From the NCBI GenBank assembly GCA_905206805.1, contig CAJLIR010000004.1, positions 28,613 to 92,612 of the forward strand: DNA of 64,000 nt, given 5' to 3'. The notes beneath the pieces are model-generated. The model ran no database searches and was not told the DNA's origin. It was given only the letters and a program-made list of their open reading frames with translations. The stretch's first letter is position 1, and each line of letters starts with the position of its first letter. The stretch comes from an uncultured Caryophanales bacterium. GTDB taxonomy: Bacteria > Bacillota_I > Bacilli_A > RF39 > UBA660. Both the position numbers and the translations under genes were made by a program. Of this stretch, positions 17,589 through 26,975 are shown one piece after another.

Positions 17589-20500
17589 CTATTTTCCACC
17601 TCCACTATTATATTTACTTACATAATCCCAACATTTTTGATCTCCAGATATAATTCTAAAGCTATCACCAATTTGTTCACAATATGAATGACCACTATCC
17701 TCTAATTTATACCAATCATCACAACTTTGAAGTAAAGGTACAGAGAACCATTCATCCAAAGAACTATTATTATTTGCAGCAGCAGTTTCAAATATTGCAA
17801 GTAATTCATTATTTAAAACCTGACTAATACCTTTATTATAAACATTATTTCCATTTTCATCAGTTGCATTCATAATATCATTTGGATAAGCAATTGTAGA
17901 ACTTGATGCATAATCTCTTCCATATGCACTATTAAATGCTCTAATTTGTTTAACAACATCCGGTGTAAGTTTAAATGAATATAAAGGATTTATATCAGAT
18001 GAATACAATGCACTGCCACTTACTCCACGATTATTTGAAATAACACTATCCACACTTCCAGCAGGCCAATTTTCACCAGCTTGTCTATCTCCAAAAGGAT
18101 TATCTAAATCAACACTACGATAAATAAGAGCTAAACCACTTGGAGTTGTACACTTTCCATTTTCACAATCATCAGTTGGAAAACCATCAGTGTTGCAACT
18201 ACCATTTGGACAAACAGGAGGTTCAACACAATCACCGCTTGGACATGTTGGTTCTGGTGGTTCACAAGAACCAGCTTTACAAACGTAATAACTTGCACTT
18301 AAATCCCACCAATTTGTATTTTCTTTTGACCAACTGTCATTCATTAAAGCATTACCAATAATTAATTTACAATACTCACCAGCATAATAACATTTTTCAC
18401 CATCACAATTTTTTCTACAAAAATCATCTAAATTAGAAAAATGTGATTTGCCATCTGAATCAAGACTTCCGATATTCCAATAACTTATTGATAATGAATA
18501 TTTACCACTTCCAGCAGAATATTTTACAGAATAATTGCCTCCTTCAGAAACGGTTGTGTAACCAGAATATTTGCAAACACCCCAAGTATCCGTTCTTTCA
18601 GAGAAAGCTTGATTAACAATTTTTGTTTCAGAAGCATAACTATCTGACGTTGATACAGGACAATTACAAATGTAGTCTGCACCAGCTGATACATTAAGAC
18701 CTTCTTTTCTTGCTTCATCTGCAGTTATTAAATTACTAACCGTACCATCATTACATACACATGCATTAACAGTATCATTTAAAACATAAGAATCAGTTTT
18801 AGATTGAATTAATAATCTAAATGTCTTGAACCAATTGATGTTTTCCTTATTATAATCAGAAGCAGTTTCTGAAATTGTCCATCCATTAGTTTCATTTGAT
18901 GTATTTAAAGAATTAAAATCAGTTATAGTAAGAGGAAAATTTCTATAATCAATTTCCCTTCCCTCAACAAAGTTTGGAACAGAATTTCTTCTCGACTTTC
19001 CTGTTAAACTACATGTAAAATTGCCATAACTTGCTCTTTGATCATTAGGTAAAGAACTACATGCTTCATCAAATCCATATTCAACATCACATTTTTGATT
19101 AATTTCTGAGCATTTTGTAGGATTATATCTTAATGTTTCACCAGTAGATAATGTTTTACCATCCTCTGCACTATTGCAAGTATACCTAATACCTCCAGAA
19201 CTCTGTTCCCTTAATAAATAACTTTTACAACTATTTCTTCCAAGTTCACATTGTTCTTGTAAAGAAACAATCCCATCACCATTTAAATCCGCAGATGTAG
19301 AACCAATAATACTATTTTGATTATTTGAATTTGAAGTCGAAGAATTTTGTGAACTACTTGTCTCAGTACATGTATACTCATAACCCTTATAAATTAAATT
19401 AGTTGATGACCAATTGTCCATTCTACAAGACATTTTGTTCTTATCATCATTATTATAATTTGGAATTAAATTTGGATTAAATGAATAGAAATTATTATTA
19501 TCACAATCATCATTGTCATCTACACATATAGCAGATGATGGTGCTATTTCATTTGAAGATTCAACTAAATGAGTGAAATCTTTAGAAGAATAATATTTTC
19601 CCATACCTGACAAATTCAATTCAAAAGATAGATCAGAGGAAATATCAGTACCAAGACTAGAATCAAAACATTGCATAAATGTTTCATATGATTGAACAAA
19701 ACTATGGTTAGTGTTTATAAAGTCATTATGAATCTGTTGCAATTGATTTTTATAAGAATTTGTACCATTCTTACATTCTTCTCTAATTTGCTCCAATTTT
19801 ATTACTAAAATTCTATATTCTTCCCATTCAGCAGCGCATTTTTGATTTGCAGCAGTGCATTGTTCTAAATTATCTTTATTACATGACATAAAATTACAAG
19901 TTGGAATATTTTTTCTAAGTTCACAATTATAATTAAAATCACAATATTTATCAGCAGATGTATCTCCACCAAAAGCATCTTCAAAATTATAAACAGCTTC
20001 AGGATATTTTTCACAAATCATATTATAATTAGTATATGTATCAACTTGACTTTGAATACTGATCATCCAATTATAGTATTCCTTTAAAAATTCATCAAAC
20101 TTTATATCTTCAGCACAAATTTTAACAACTTCTTGTTTAATTAAAGGACCACCATATTTGTTACTATTATCTTCACCTTGTACATACCACTGAAAATATC
20201 TTCCAGCATTAGCAGCAGGGTAAAAATTTGGTAATGTAATTATTACCTTTTCTTGACAATATAAATCACAATATTGATTGATTTTTGTTTTATAGGTTTC
20301 ACCTTGCTGTGCAACAGCCATAAAACTATTATCTTTATCATCAAGAGCTATTTTGTTCAACTCTTCTTCTGTAAGAAATATATTCATATCTCCTTCATTG
20401 CCAATTACTTTGACTAAAGAACTGCTTTCTGAGTTAAAAATAGGATCTTTAAACGTAGATACATTGCTTGAACTATCATCACAATTAGCAGTATCACAAG

Positions 20501-21737
20501 AGGCATTAGCAGTTATTTTTGAAGGCTTACATTTATTGCTACAATATTTATCACAAATTTCCTTGTTTTCTTCCTTATCACAAAATCCTGGTTCATCACA
20601 GCAATAATTATTGCTTGGATGTGGAACACATTGCTTACAATATCCAGGTTTGTCATGGTTTTTCCAATAATCTTTTATAGGAACGCAAACACCACCATCA
20701 CTTATCGATGATTCTTCATAACAGCAATAAGGATCATCCGGATTATAATTTTCACCCGCATTTTTTATACAGGCATTATCATCTGGATCACAAGGAACAC
20801 AACATTTAGGTGTTTCACATTTTTTTGCTAATCTTCCAAGCCACACCAAATGCATAGAAGTTCCGTACACATTTCCATTTGTGTCACGCCAAGTTCCATC
20901 GTGATAATTAAGGTTTCCACAATTACCACCCTCGCACGCATTTTCACCTACAGAACTATTTAAATAAGCATACTTTGAAGAACCACTTTTTAAATTCCAT
21001 GTACAATCATCATTATCTGAAAAGCAGGATAAACGCATATTAACTAAATCTCTCCATAAATTTCCACCAATTTGATTTCGAATTATGTTTACGCCATCTG
21101 GTAGGTTTGCAAACCTTTTCAAGAAAAATGAATATTCTGTTCCAGACATAACAAATTTTTGATTATGATCTTCTATAAGATGAAATGTATTTAATGGTTC
21201 AATCAATATATATATTTTTTCTAAGGCATCACAATCATTTGCTAAAGCTGCACACAAATCATAGCCTAGTTCATCTAAAAAGGCAGGATTTTTACAACTA
21301 TTTCCTTTTTCAATTCCATCTATCAAATTTTCAATATATTGGTGTTTTGCTTCCCAAGTTGCAGATGATGCACCACCAATATTAATTTGATTACCTTGCA
21401 CATATCCATTATAGTTAATTAACTTAAATGATAATGTATGATTATTAACAATATTTGTTTTGAAACTTGAGCCAGCAAGCATTTTCGCATTAGTTGGAAC
21501 ACCATTTGACCAATAATCCACAACATTTTGACTTATTTTATTTCCATTTTCATCAACTACAGTTAGCCTTAAGCCAGTTTGTTCACTAGTAATTCCACTT
21601 GAAAAACTTTTAGAACCATCACTTGGAGTCCAAGTTCCAGCTGACCCTGCATTCAAATTTGAATCATCTGCAGACACATTAGATAATGCCACAAAAAGTG
21701 TAAATATAGTAATTAAAAATATATTAATTTTTTTCAT
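17589..21737 (-). CDS. Giant Cys-rich secreted protein (1382 aa)
   Basis: It has a signal peptide (MKKINIFLITIF...SNVSA, cleavage near residue 24) but no LPXTG motif, no C-terminal span and no lipobox. It holds dozens of Cys in CxxC, CC and CxxxC arrangements. An EF-hand-like loop DLNGDGIVSLQE lies near residue 817, and three short repeats CPSGDC / CPNGSC / CENGKC lie near 1160-1200. Start at 21735-21737 is backed by AGGTG; an upstream in-frame ATG has no RBS. It follows the lipoprotein gene and precedes pilin and cpaB genes, so it may be a fibre-tip adhesin or disulphide-locked surface subunit. No homologue is recognised; function is inferred from context only. Confidence 0.8.
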   Translation of the reverse strand: MKKINIFLITIFTLFVALSNVSADDSNLNAGSAGTWTPSDGSKSFSSGITSEQTGLRLTVVDENGNKISQNVVDYWSNGVPTNAKMLAGSSFKTNIVNNHTLSFKLINYNGYVQGNQINIGGASSATWEAKHQYIENLIDGIEKGNSCKNPAFLDELGYDLCAALANDCDALEKIYILIEPLNTFHLIEDHNQKFVMSGTEYSFFLKRFANLPDGVNIIRNQIGGNLWRDLVNMRLSCFSDNDDCTWNLKSGSSKYAYLNSSVGENACEGGNCGNLNYHDGTWRDTNGNVYGTSMHLVWLGRLAKKCETPKCCVPCDPDDNACIKNAGENYNPDDPYCCYEESSISDGGVCVPIKDYWKNHDKPGYCKQCVPHPSNNYCCDEPGFCDKEENKEICDKYCSNKCKPSKITANASCDTANCDDSSSNVSTFKDPIFNSESSSLVKVIGNEGDMNIFLTEEELNKIALDDKDNSFMAVAQQGETYKTKINQYCDLYCQEKVIITLPNFYPAANAGRYFQWYVQGEDNSNKYGGPLIKQEVVKICAEDIKFDEFLKEYYNWMISIQSQVDTYTNYNMICEKYPEAVYNFEDAFGGDTSADKYCDFNYNCELRKNIPTCNFMSCNKDNLEQCTAANQKCAAEWEEYRILVIKLEQIREECKNGTNSYKNQLQQIHNDFINTNHSFVQSYETFMQCFDSSLGTDISSDLSFELNLSGMGKYYSSKDFTHLVESSNEIAPSSAICVDDNDDCDNNNFYSFNPNLIPNYNNDDKNKMSCRMDNWSSTNLIYKGYEYTCTETSSSQNSSTSNSNNQNSIIGSTSADLNGDGIVSLQEQCELGRNSCKSYLLREQSSGGIRYTCNSAEDGKTLSTGETLRYNPTKCSEINQKCDVEYGFDEACSSLPNDQRASYGNFTCSLTGKSRRNSVPNFVEGREIDYRNFPLTITDFNSLNTSNETNGWTISETASDYNKENINWFKTFRLLIQSKTDSYVLNDTVNACVCNDGTVSNLITADEARKEGLNVSAGADYICNCPVSTSDSYASETKIVNQAFSERTDTWGVCKYSGYTTVSEGGNYSVKYSAGSGKYSLSISYWNIGSLDSDGKSHFSNLDDFCRKNCDGEKCYYAGEYCKLIIGNALMNDSWSKENTNWWDLSASYYVCKAGSCEPPEPTCPSGDCVEPPVCPNGSCNTDGFPTDDCENGKCTTPSGLALIYRSVDLDNPFGDRQAGENWPAGSVDSVISNNRGVSGSALYSSDINPLYSFKLTPDVVKQIRAFNSAYGRDYASSSTIAYPNDIMNATDENGNNVYNKGISQVLNNELLAIFETAAANNNSSLDEWFSVPLLQSCDDWYKLEDSGHSYCEQIGDSFRIISGDQKCWDYVSKYNSGGGK

Positions 21738-21754
21738 CTTTTCACCTACCATTT

Positions 21755-22222
21755 TTATTTGCATTGTAAATTTTCATAATCAGAGTCACTTTTATAAATC
21801 TCAATAGCCTTGTTTAAATCAAAATACTTTTTTTCATAATCATAATATTTCGAATACAACCCAGGAGCTGACAAAAGATCATCATGATTTACCTTTGAAA
21901 AATCTATTTTCAAATCAGTTGAAATCACATCATCATTTATTTCATATTCATAATCATAAAAATCAATGGAATCATCCCAATTTTTTAAAAAAATTAAATT
22001 ATTTTTATAATTTTCTAGTAAATCAGGATTATAATTTGAAATTTGTTCTTTTTTTTCAAAATAAGTTATCTTATTATTCGAATCAGCTTTAAAGTATAAA
22101 CTTATTGCATAATTTTCACGATTACTACTGCACTCAAGAACTTTTTCTTTTTTACTGCATCCACATCCGCTTACAATTAACGTAACAAGAATCAAATTTA
22201 CTGCAATTAATATTTTTTTCAT
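21755..22222 (-). CDS. Small lipoprotein
   Basis: 155 residues with signal peptide and lipobox VSGCGC, then a compact alpha/beta domain ending ENLQCK. Start at 22220-22222 is chosen because AGAAAGGA lies in front of it. The Cys near residue 30 and the Cys at the penultimate position recall the small lipoproteins at 33390 and 46826 (DUF1307/YehR-like). As the third gene of the Tad/T4SS cluster it may serve envelope assembly. Family assignment is weak. Confidence 0.65.
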   Translation of the reverse strand: MKKILIAVNLILVTLIVSGCGCSKKEKVLECSSNRENYAISLYFKADSNNKITYFEKKEQISNYNPDLLENYKNNLIFLKNWDDSIDFYDYEYEINDDVISTDLKIDFSKVNHDDLLSAPGLYSKYYDYEKKYFDLNKAIEIYKSDSDYENLQCK

Positions 22223-22241
22223 TTTTATATTCCTTTCTATT

Positions 22242-22892
22242 TTAAAATCCAAAACTATCTTTTTTATATCTAATATATTTAACAGTTACAATAGAAATAG
22301 TAATAACTATCAAAATATAAACTCCATACATTCTAATAAAATTTAAAACAAAATCTATTATACTTATATTTTTATCTACAACATTATCATCTGGATTTTC
22401 ATTTATACTATTTTTATAATTATTAACATTTTTTATAAATTCGTTTCTACTTAAAGAATGTGATACCCATTTTTGACATAAACTATATTCTTTAGCATCG
22501 TCGCAAACACTTAACATATAATATGGATTGTAGCTAGGTAATGTTGCATAAAGTTTTCCTACACTATCATAGTCACAAGCATTTACACCATAAAAATCAA
22601 ATGTATAACTATTACCAGCAGGATAATTATATAAAATTACCTCCCCCAAATCATTTCCATAATATAAATTACCGAATTCATCTTTAAAATAGATTTGAGA
22701 ATTGACATTATTAAATCTTAGTGAAAAACTTGCCCTATTATTTTGAATTACATAATCATAACTAATATTAATATTTGAAACAATTTGTTTCAATTTTGCT
22801 TTTTCTTGAATTGTACAAGAAGCTTTTATATTAATAGGTTTAACTAATAAGACAATAAGCACAAAAAAATACAAAAATCTCCTATTTATCAT
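22242..22892 (-). CDS. Secreted protein with C-terminal membrane anchor
   Basis: 216 residues: cleavable-type signal (MINRRFLYFFVLIVLLV...IKAS), an extracytoplasmic beta-rich domain with Cys residues (CTIQE, NACDYD, SVCDDAKEYSLCQKW), a linker, and a C-terminal span (about 185-205) with a basic tail. RBS GAGGTGAG precedes the ATG. Same orientation and spacing as the other cluster genes. I do not recognise the family. Confidence 0.7.
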   Translation of the reverse strand: MINRRFLYFFVLIVLLVKPINIKASCTIQEKAKLKQIVSNINISYDYVIQNNRASFSLRFNNVNSQIYFKDEFGNLYYGNDLGEVILYNYPAGNSYTFDFYGVNACDYDSVGKLYATLPSYNPYYMLSVCDDAKEYSLCQKWVSHSLSRNEFIKNVNNYKNSINENPDDNVVDKNISIIDFVLNFIRMYGVYILIVITISIVTVKYIRYKKDSFGF

Positions 22893-22957
22893 TTTCTCAC
22901 CTCAATTATAGTATATTTTTTTTTGAAAATCAACAGAAATTGACAACACTTTACAAT

Positions 22958-24562
22958 TTATCTAATTTTATAAATATAGATATAATCACGAACTTTAAAT
23001 ACAATAGAAATTTCACTAGCACTCTCTATTTCTTTAATTGCTTCGATATAATATATATTATCTTCATTTACCCTAACCGATTTAACTTGTTTTAAAGCAG
23101 TCACATCACTTTTTTCTTGACCATTAATTGTATATTTAAAACTACCATATAAACTCATAAATTTAAATAAATCTGTAGTTTTTTCTTTAGCACTATTTTG
23201 TGACCATTCGATTGAACCATTTAATTTTACAAGGGTTTTATCATAATTATTAATAATAGCCGGTTTTAAAATTTCAACTGAATTATAACATTCATCTGTA
23301 GAAACACAAAAATTATAATTCAAAGAATATTGACTTAAAACATCTGAAAAATCAATAGTAAGTTTCGTATCTTGAAGTACACTATCTGAAAAATCAATAG
23401 TATCGCCCAAACTATATGTTTTTGTATCTTTAACCTCATCTAAATTTCTAGGATTTATTTCGACATTAATTGTTTTTGCCTCTGTACTTGTAATTGATGT
23501 ATTATCAACATATCTAAAAGTCATTTGTTTATTCAAATCACTCTTATCAATTGGATAAACAAGTAAATATTTAACAAAATCAGAACCAATATACTGACTG
23601 TTATAAACATTTCCAATGTCGATAAATTGATCAGCATATAAAGAATTATGATGGTATTTATTATAACCAATAATAAGTTCTGGTTTAGCTATATTAATCT
23701 GCTTTTCTCTAGAACCATTTGTTTTTAAATTTACCTCTAAAATAATAAAGTATTTATTGTTAGAAATAACTTTACTTTTATAATCTAAATTAGTAACATA
23801 GGCATTACTAATAGACATAGTAAAATCACTTGTGGTAAAAAAATCAGTCTGCGTATATTTTTTATTGTATACACCTAAACTCAAATAAAAAATCAAACAT
23901 AACACACAAATACAAATAGAACTTATAAAGAAAAATAAATAGCGGTTTTCATAATAAAAATATCTTAAAAATCTCTTTCCCTTATTAACGTTTCTTTTTG
24001 CTTTGTTGAAGTCGACATTAACATCAAACTCAAATTCCTCATTATCGCTATCAACTATATCAAATTCCTTTAAATCTTCTTTAAAATTAAATTTTTTGAT
24101 ATCAAAACCCAAAGCTCTAATACCATACAAAATAATTTCAACAATTTGTATGAAAGAAATAACTGTTAAAAAATCTCTTATATTACGTAAAATTTTTACA
24201 TCAACAATCTTAACTTCCATATTACCAACAATATTATAAGCATAAGCAATCAAAGCAAATGAAGCAATATAAATTATAATGGTACCAATATAAAGTTTTA
24301 TTGATTTTTTTTTCATAAAAAGCAAAAAAATAATCACAATAGATAGTATAATAACCAAAAATATAGACAAATATATATATATATCAAATAAAGCATTAGT
24401 GGGATTAGTTGATAATATTCCAGTATACGTAGAAATAGCTACATCAAAAAAATTTATAATACGACTAAATCTATACACAATATAAACCATTAAAATAGTC
24501 AGAATTAAATGAATCAATTTAAAATTTTTTATTAAGATTTTATATGGTTTTCTAAGTATCAC
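22958..24562 (-). CDS. Polytopic membrane protein with a large outer domain
   Basis: 534 residues. About four N-terminal spans are followed by an acidic cytoplasmic segment (about 168-190), another span (about 207-230), then roughly 300 residues of beta-rich extracytoplasmic sequence. Start is GTG at 24560-24562, preceded by AGGGTGAT. It is the first gene of the cluster. A TATAAT-like box lies at 24581-24586, but I cannot find a convincing -35. The outer domain resembles no family I can name. Confidence 0.7.
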   Translation of the reverse strand: MILRKPYKILIKNFKLIHLILTILMVYIVYRFSRIINFFDVAISTYTGILSTNPTNALFDIYIYLSIFLVIILSIVIIFLLFMKKKSIKLYIGTIIIYIASFALIAYAYNIVGNMEVKIVDVKILRNIRDFLTVISFIQIVEIILYGIRALGFDIKKFNFKEDLKEFDIVDSDNEEFEFDVNVDFNKAKRNVNKGKRFLRYFYYENRYLFFFISSICICVLCLIFYLSLGVYNKKYTQTDFFTTSDFTMSISNAYVTNLDYKSKVISNNKYFIILEVNLKTNGSREKQINIAKPELIIGYNKYHHNSLYADQFIDIGNVYNSQYIGSDFVKYLLVYPIDKSDLNKQMTFRYVDNTSITSTEAKTINVEINPRNLDEVKDTKTYSLGDTIDFSDSVLQDTKLTIDFSDVLSQYSLNYNFCVSTDECYNSVEILKPAIINNYDKTLVKLNGSIEWSQNSAKEKTTDLFKFMSLYGSFKYTINGQEKSDVTALKQVKSVRVNEDNIYYIEAIKEIESASEISIVFKVRDYIYIYKIR

Positions 24563-24698
24563 ACTATCACCCTACTCTCACTATTATATAATTAGTATAA
24601 CACAAAAATATAAAAAAAAAAGAAAATTTAACTATTTTTTTAGTAAAATCCCCTTATTTTTTTATTTCGTAATTAAAAAGATTATTAACTATTAGAAT

Positions 24699-25007
24699 TT
24701 AATATCTTATGTTTTTACTTAAAACAATGATTTTTTCATAATCATCATCACTAGCCATAATATTTTTATGAATAGAATTACATTTCTGACATTTATATAT
24801 TATTTTATAACTATTTTTAAACTTTTCTATTCCAACTGGTATCAATAATCCCTTACATTCATTAAGTCTGTCACCTGGATTAATATCAACATGTTTTGAA
24901 TATAAACAATATGGGCAATGATCTCTCGATGTATATTCTAACTTTGTTACATTTTTACCACAATTCTCACAAATAAATTCTTCATCCCGTACCATAAATC
25001 TTTTCAT
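24699..25007 (-). CDS. RNHCP-domain zinc-ribbon protein
   Basis: 102 residues. An N-terminal CxxC (CENCGK), the core YTSRDHCPYCLYSKHVD...PGDR, and a second CxxC (CQKCNS) are the signature of RNHCP-domain proteins, small zinc-ribbon proteins of unknown role, thought to bind nucleic acid. Start at 25005-25007 is supported by GAGGAAC. It stands between the Tad/T4SS cluster and the divergent scpAB operon. Confidence 0.8.
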   Translation of the reverse strand: MKRFMVRDEEFICENCGKNVTKLEYTSRDHCPYCLYSKHVDINPGDRLNECKGLLIPVGIEKFKNSYKIIYKCQKCNSIHKNIMASDDDYEKIIVLSKNIRY

Positions 25008-25067
25008 AAAGTTCCTCACATTCAATAAAAGTATAAACAAAAATAAAAAAAAATACAAGAATATAAT

Positions 25068-25095
25068 TTGCGAATATCATTATACGTGATATAAT
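25068..25095 (+). promoter_or_regulatory. scpAB promoter
   Basis: -35 TTGCGA (25068-25073), 16-bp spacer, -10 TATAAT (25090-25095), about 20 bp before scpA. Confidence 0.65.
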
Positions 25096-25115
25096 TAAAA
25101 CAATGGAGTGACAAT

Positions 25116-25835
25116 ATGGAGTACAAATTTACTATAAACGATTTTGAAGGACCACTTGATTTATTATTACACCTTATTAAAGAATCAAATATTAATATTT
25201 GTGATATTAACATTGTTGAAATTACTGAACAATATTTAAACTTTATAGAAAAAGAGCAAAATTTAAATTTAAATATTGCAAGTGAATATCTAATAATGGC
25301 TGCGGAATTAATAGAAATAAAATCAAAAATGCTTCTTCCAAAACAAGAAAAAAACATTGATGAAGAAACTGATATTAAGGAAAATTTAATTAATAAATTA
25401 ATTGAATACAATAAATACAAAGGTATAATTCCACAATTAAAAGAACTTAATAACGAAAGAAATACCATATATACAAAGTCACCAGAAAATTTAGATTATT
25501 TGGAAAAAGAAAAAGTAAATAATGAAAGTTCCGAACTACATATTTTATTGGACGCTTTTAACAAATTTTTAAACGAACAAAAAGATAATGAACCACTTAA
25601 AACAACTGTGACTAAAAAAGAGTATTCAATTGAAAAAAGAAATAAAGAAATTAAAAACATATTAAGAAAAAAAAATATAATCAACTTTATTGAATTATTT
25701 GACACAATATCAAAAGAATATATTGTCATTACCTTCTTATCCATATTAGATTTAGCGAAAAAAAATGAAATAATTATAGAACAGGATAAAAACTTTAAAA
25801 ATATCATACTAAAAAACAATGAGGTGAAATCATGA
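25116..25835 (+). CDS. scpA: Segregation and condensation protein A
   Basis: 239 residues. The kleisin N-terminal signature FEGPLDLLLHLIKESNINI opens the protein, followed by a second helical block (EYLIMAAELIEIKSKMLLP) and a C-terminal winged-helix region. ScpA bridges the SMC heads with ScpB in the condensin complex that organises replicated chromosomes. Start ATG has GGAGTG upstream, and the gene overlaps scpB by 4 bp (ATGA), the usual arrangement. Confidence 0.95.
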   Translation: MEYKFTINDFEGPLDLLLHLIKESNINICDINIVEITEQYLNFIEKEQNLNLNIASEYLIMAAELIEIKSKMLLPKQEKNIDEETDIKENLINKLIEYNKYKGIIPQLKELNNERNTIYTKSPENLDYLEKEKVNNESSELHILLDAFNKFLNEQKDNEPLKTTVTKKEYSIEKRNKEIKNILRKKNIINFIELFDTISKEYIVITFLSILDLAKKNEIIIEQDKNFKNIILKNNEVKS

Positions 25836-26392
25836 ATTTAAAAGCAGTTTTAGAAGGATTATTATTTCTAGCTGGCAGTGATGGATTAACGTTTGAAGAA
25901 ATAAAAGAAATATTAAACGTTGATGACAATACTGGCAAAGAATTAATACGTAAATTAAATGAAGAATATAAATCAAATGAAAGAGGAATTAAATTAGAAC
26001 TTTTAGGAGGTTCCTTTAAATTAACAACAAAAAAAGAACATAAAACATATTTTGAAAAAATGTTAAAAAATGAAGTTTCAAGTGAATTAAGTGAAGCAGC
26101 ATTAGAAACATTAGCAATAATTGCATATAATCAACCAATAACAAGAAATCAAATTGATGAAATTAGAGGAGTTAGTAGCACTCACATAATAAGAAAATTA
26201 CTAATAAAAGATTTGATTCAGGATTGTGGTAGATCAGACTTACCAGGAAAACCAATTTTATATTCAACAACACCACACTTTTTGGATTATTTTGGACTAT
26301 CAAGTATTACTGAATTACCAGCACTTGATATACCAAATGAAATAGAAAAAAAAGAGGAAGATTTATTTCAAACAAGATACAAAGAAAATTAA
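25832..26392 (+). CDS. scpB: Segregation and condensation protein B
   Basis: 186 residues with tandem winged-helix domains. The conserved block EAALETLAIIAYNQPITRNQIDEIRG and a following GRSDLPGKPILYSTTPHFLDYFGL segment identify ScpB. It dimerises and binds ScpA in the SMC complex. RBS GAGGTG lies within the end of scpA; the genes are translationally coupled. Confidence 0.95.
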   Translation: MNLKAVLEGLLFLAGSDGLTFEEIKEILNVDDNTGKELIRKLNEEYKSNERGIKLELLGGSFKLTTKKEHKTYFEKMLKNEVSSELSEAALETLAIIAYNQPITRNQIDEIRGVSSTHIIRKLLIKDLIQDCGRSDLPGKPILYSTTPHFLDYFGLSSITELPALDIPNEIEKKEEDLFQTRYKEN

Positions 26393-26400
26393 AAAAGATA

Positions 26401-26430
26401 TTGATTAACTAAAATAGATTATGATATAAT
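26401..26430 (+). promoter_or_regulatory. tRNA-Leu promoter
   Basis: -35 TTGATT (26401-26406), 18-bp spacer, -10 TATAAT (26425-26430); the tRNA begins 13 bp downstream. Confidence 0.6.
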
Positions 26431-26442
26431 CTATTTGTATTT

Positions 26443-26528
26443 GCCAACCTGGCGGAATGGTAGACGCAGTGGACTCAAAATCCACCGATAGCAATATCAT
26501 GAGGGTTCAAGTCCCTTGGTTGGTACCA
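26443..26528 (+). tRNA. tRNA-Leu (anticodon CAA)
   Basis: An 86-nt class II tRNA with long variable arm, anticodon loop CTCAAAA (CAA, reads UUG), normal T-loop TTCAAGT and encoded CCA. The acceptor stem GCCAACC / GGTTGGT pairs except that position 1-72 is G-U. Confidence 0.92.
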
Positions 26529-26554
26529 AAGTGAAATTTACTCATTAATGAGTC

Positions 26555-26587
26555 AAAAAAATATAACACAATTTGTTATATTTTTTT
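26555..26587. terminator. Bidirectional terminator between tRNA-Leu and the tail-anchored gene
   Basis: A-run, stem AATATAACA / TGTTATATT, then a T-run of seven. It works for the plus-strand tRNA and overlaps the end of the convergent minus-strand gene. A separate 14-bp palindrome ACTCATTAATGAGT lies just upstream (26540-26553). Confidence 0.7.
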
Positions 26588-26951
26588 ATTTAAACATACT
26601 CATTATTTTAGGCATTAAGAAAATTGCTGCAACTATGACAATTCCCATTAAAACTAAAATAACATCTTCATAATTAAATTCTTTATTCAGAATTTTAATT
26701 TTTTTAACATTTATTTCAGAATTTTTTGTTTCATCTAAATTATCATCTGTTAATTCTTCAACATTTTCTTCTAATTTTTCTATATCATTAGTCTCTGTAT
26801 TATTATTTTCAATTTTCACATCAGTTGAATCTGTTGAATCGTCTAAAACTTCTACCTCATCAGTAGCATCGGGTACTTTTTCATCTTTTTTTGTAACTTG
26901 GTTTTCAAAATCAAAATCATAATTCAAATCTTTGTTTTCTTTATTATCCAT
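26586..26951 (-). CDS. Acidic tail-anchored membrane protein
   Basis: 121 residues. A highly acidic, low-complexity N-terminal region (Asp/Glu/Asn/Thr-rich, about 1-85) is followed by a short basic patch and one C-terminal span (about 97-115) ending KIMSMFK. It is predicted to be cytoplasmic with a C-terminal anchor. No known family is recognised. It has its own good promoter. Confidence 0.65.
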   Translation of the reverse strand: MDNKENKDLNYDFDFENQVTKKDEKVPDATDEVEVLDDSTDSTDVKIENNNTETNDIEKLEENVEELTDDNLDETKNSEINVKKIKILNKEFNYEDVILVLMGIVIVAAIFLMPKIMSMFK

Positions 26952-26975
26952 AATAATCCCTCACTTATTATAATT

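Larger units (their letters stand above)
1..24562 (-). other. Hybrid Tad / type IV secretion gene cluster
   Basis: At least 22 genes lie on the minus strand with short gaps or overlaps. Transcription order is: membrane and lipoproteins, Cys-rich giant protein, pilin-like protein, CpaB, TadA, TadB, TadC, three pilin-like proteins, TadZ-like, two small membrane proteins, two VirB6-like proteins, PrgI, a VirB4 N-domain-like protein, VirB4, M23 hydrolase, lipoprotein, then a gene cut by the left edge. Tad genes and T4SS genes are normally found in separate loci. The assignments rest on motifs seen in TadA, VirB4, M23 and the membrane topologies; that they form one machine is inferred from contiguity and shared orientation. 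No relaxase, VirD4 coupling ATPase, prepilin peptidase or sortase is visible here. Confidence 0.75.

Noticed and set aside
18140..18361. His/Asn/Leu-rich open frames on the plus strand inside the 1382-residue gene
   Set aside because: Low-complexity composition arises from antisense reading of Cys/Asn/Gly-rich codons. No RBS and no family.
1..24562. Reading the T4SS/Tad cluster as an ordinary integrative conjugative element
   Set aside because: No relaxase, coupling protein, integrase or attachment repeat is visible on the right side, and the cluster abuts core genes (RNHCP gene, scpAB). The left edge is not seen, so this remains open but unsupported.
25022..25468. Long open frame on the minus strand opposite scpA, and other similar antisense frames
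   Set aside because: They are mirror images of well-supported genes in AT-rich DNA, without ribosome-binding sites or recognisable domains.
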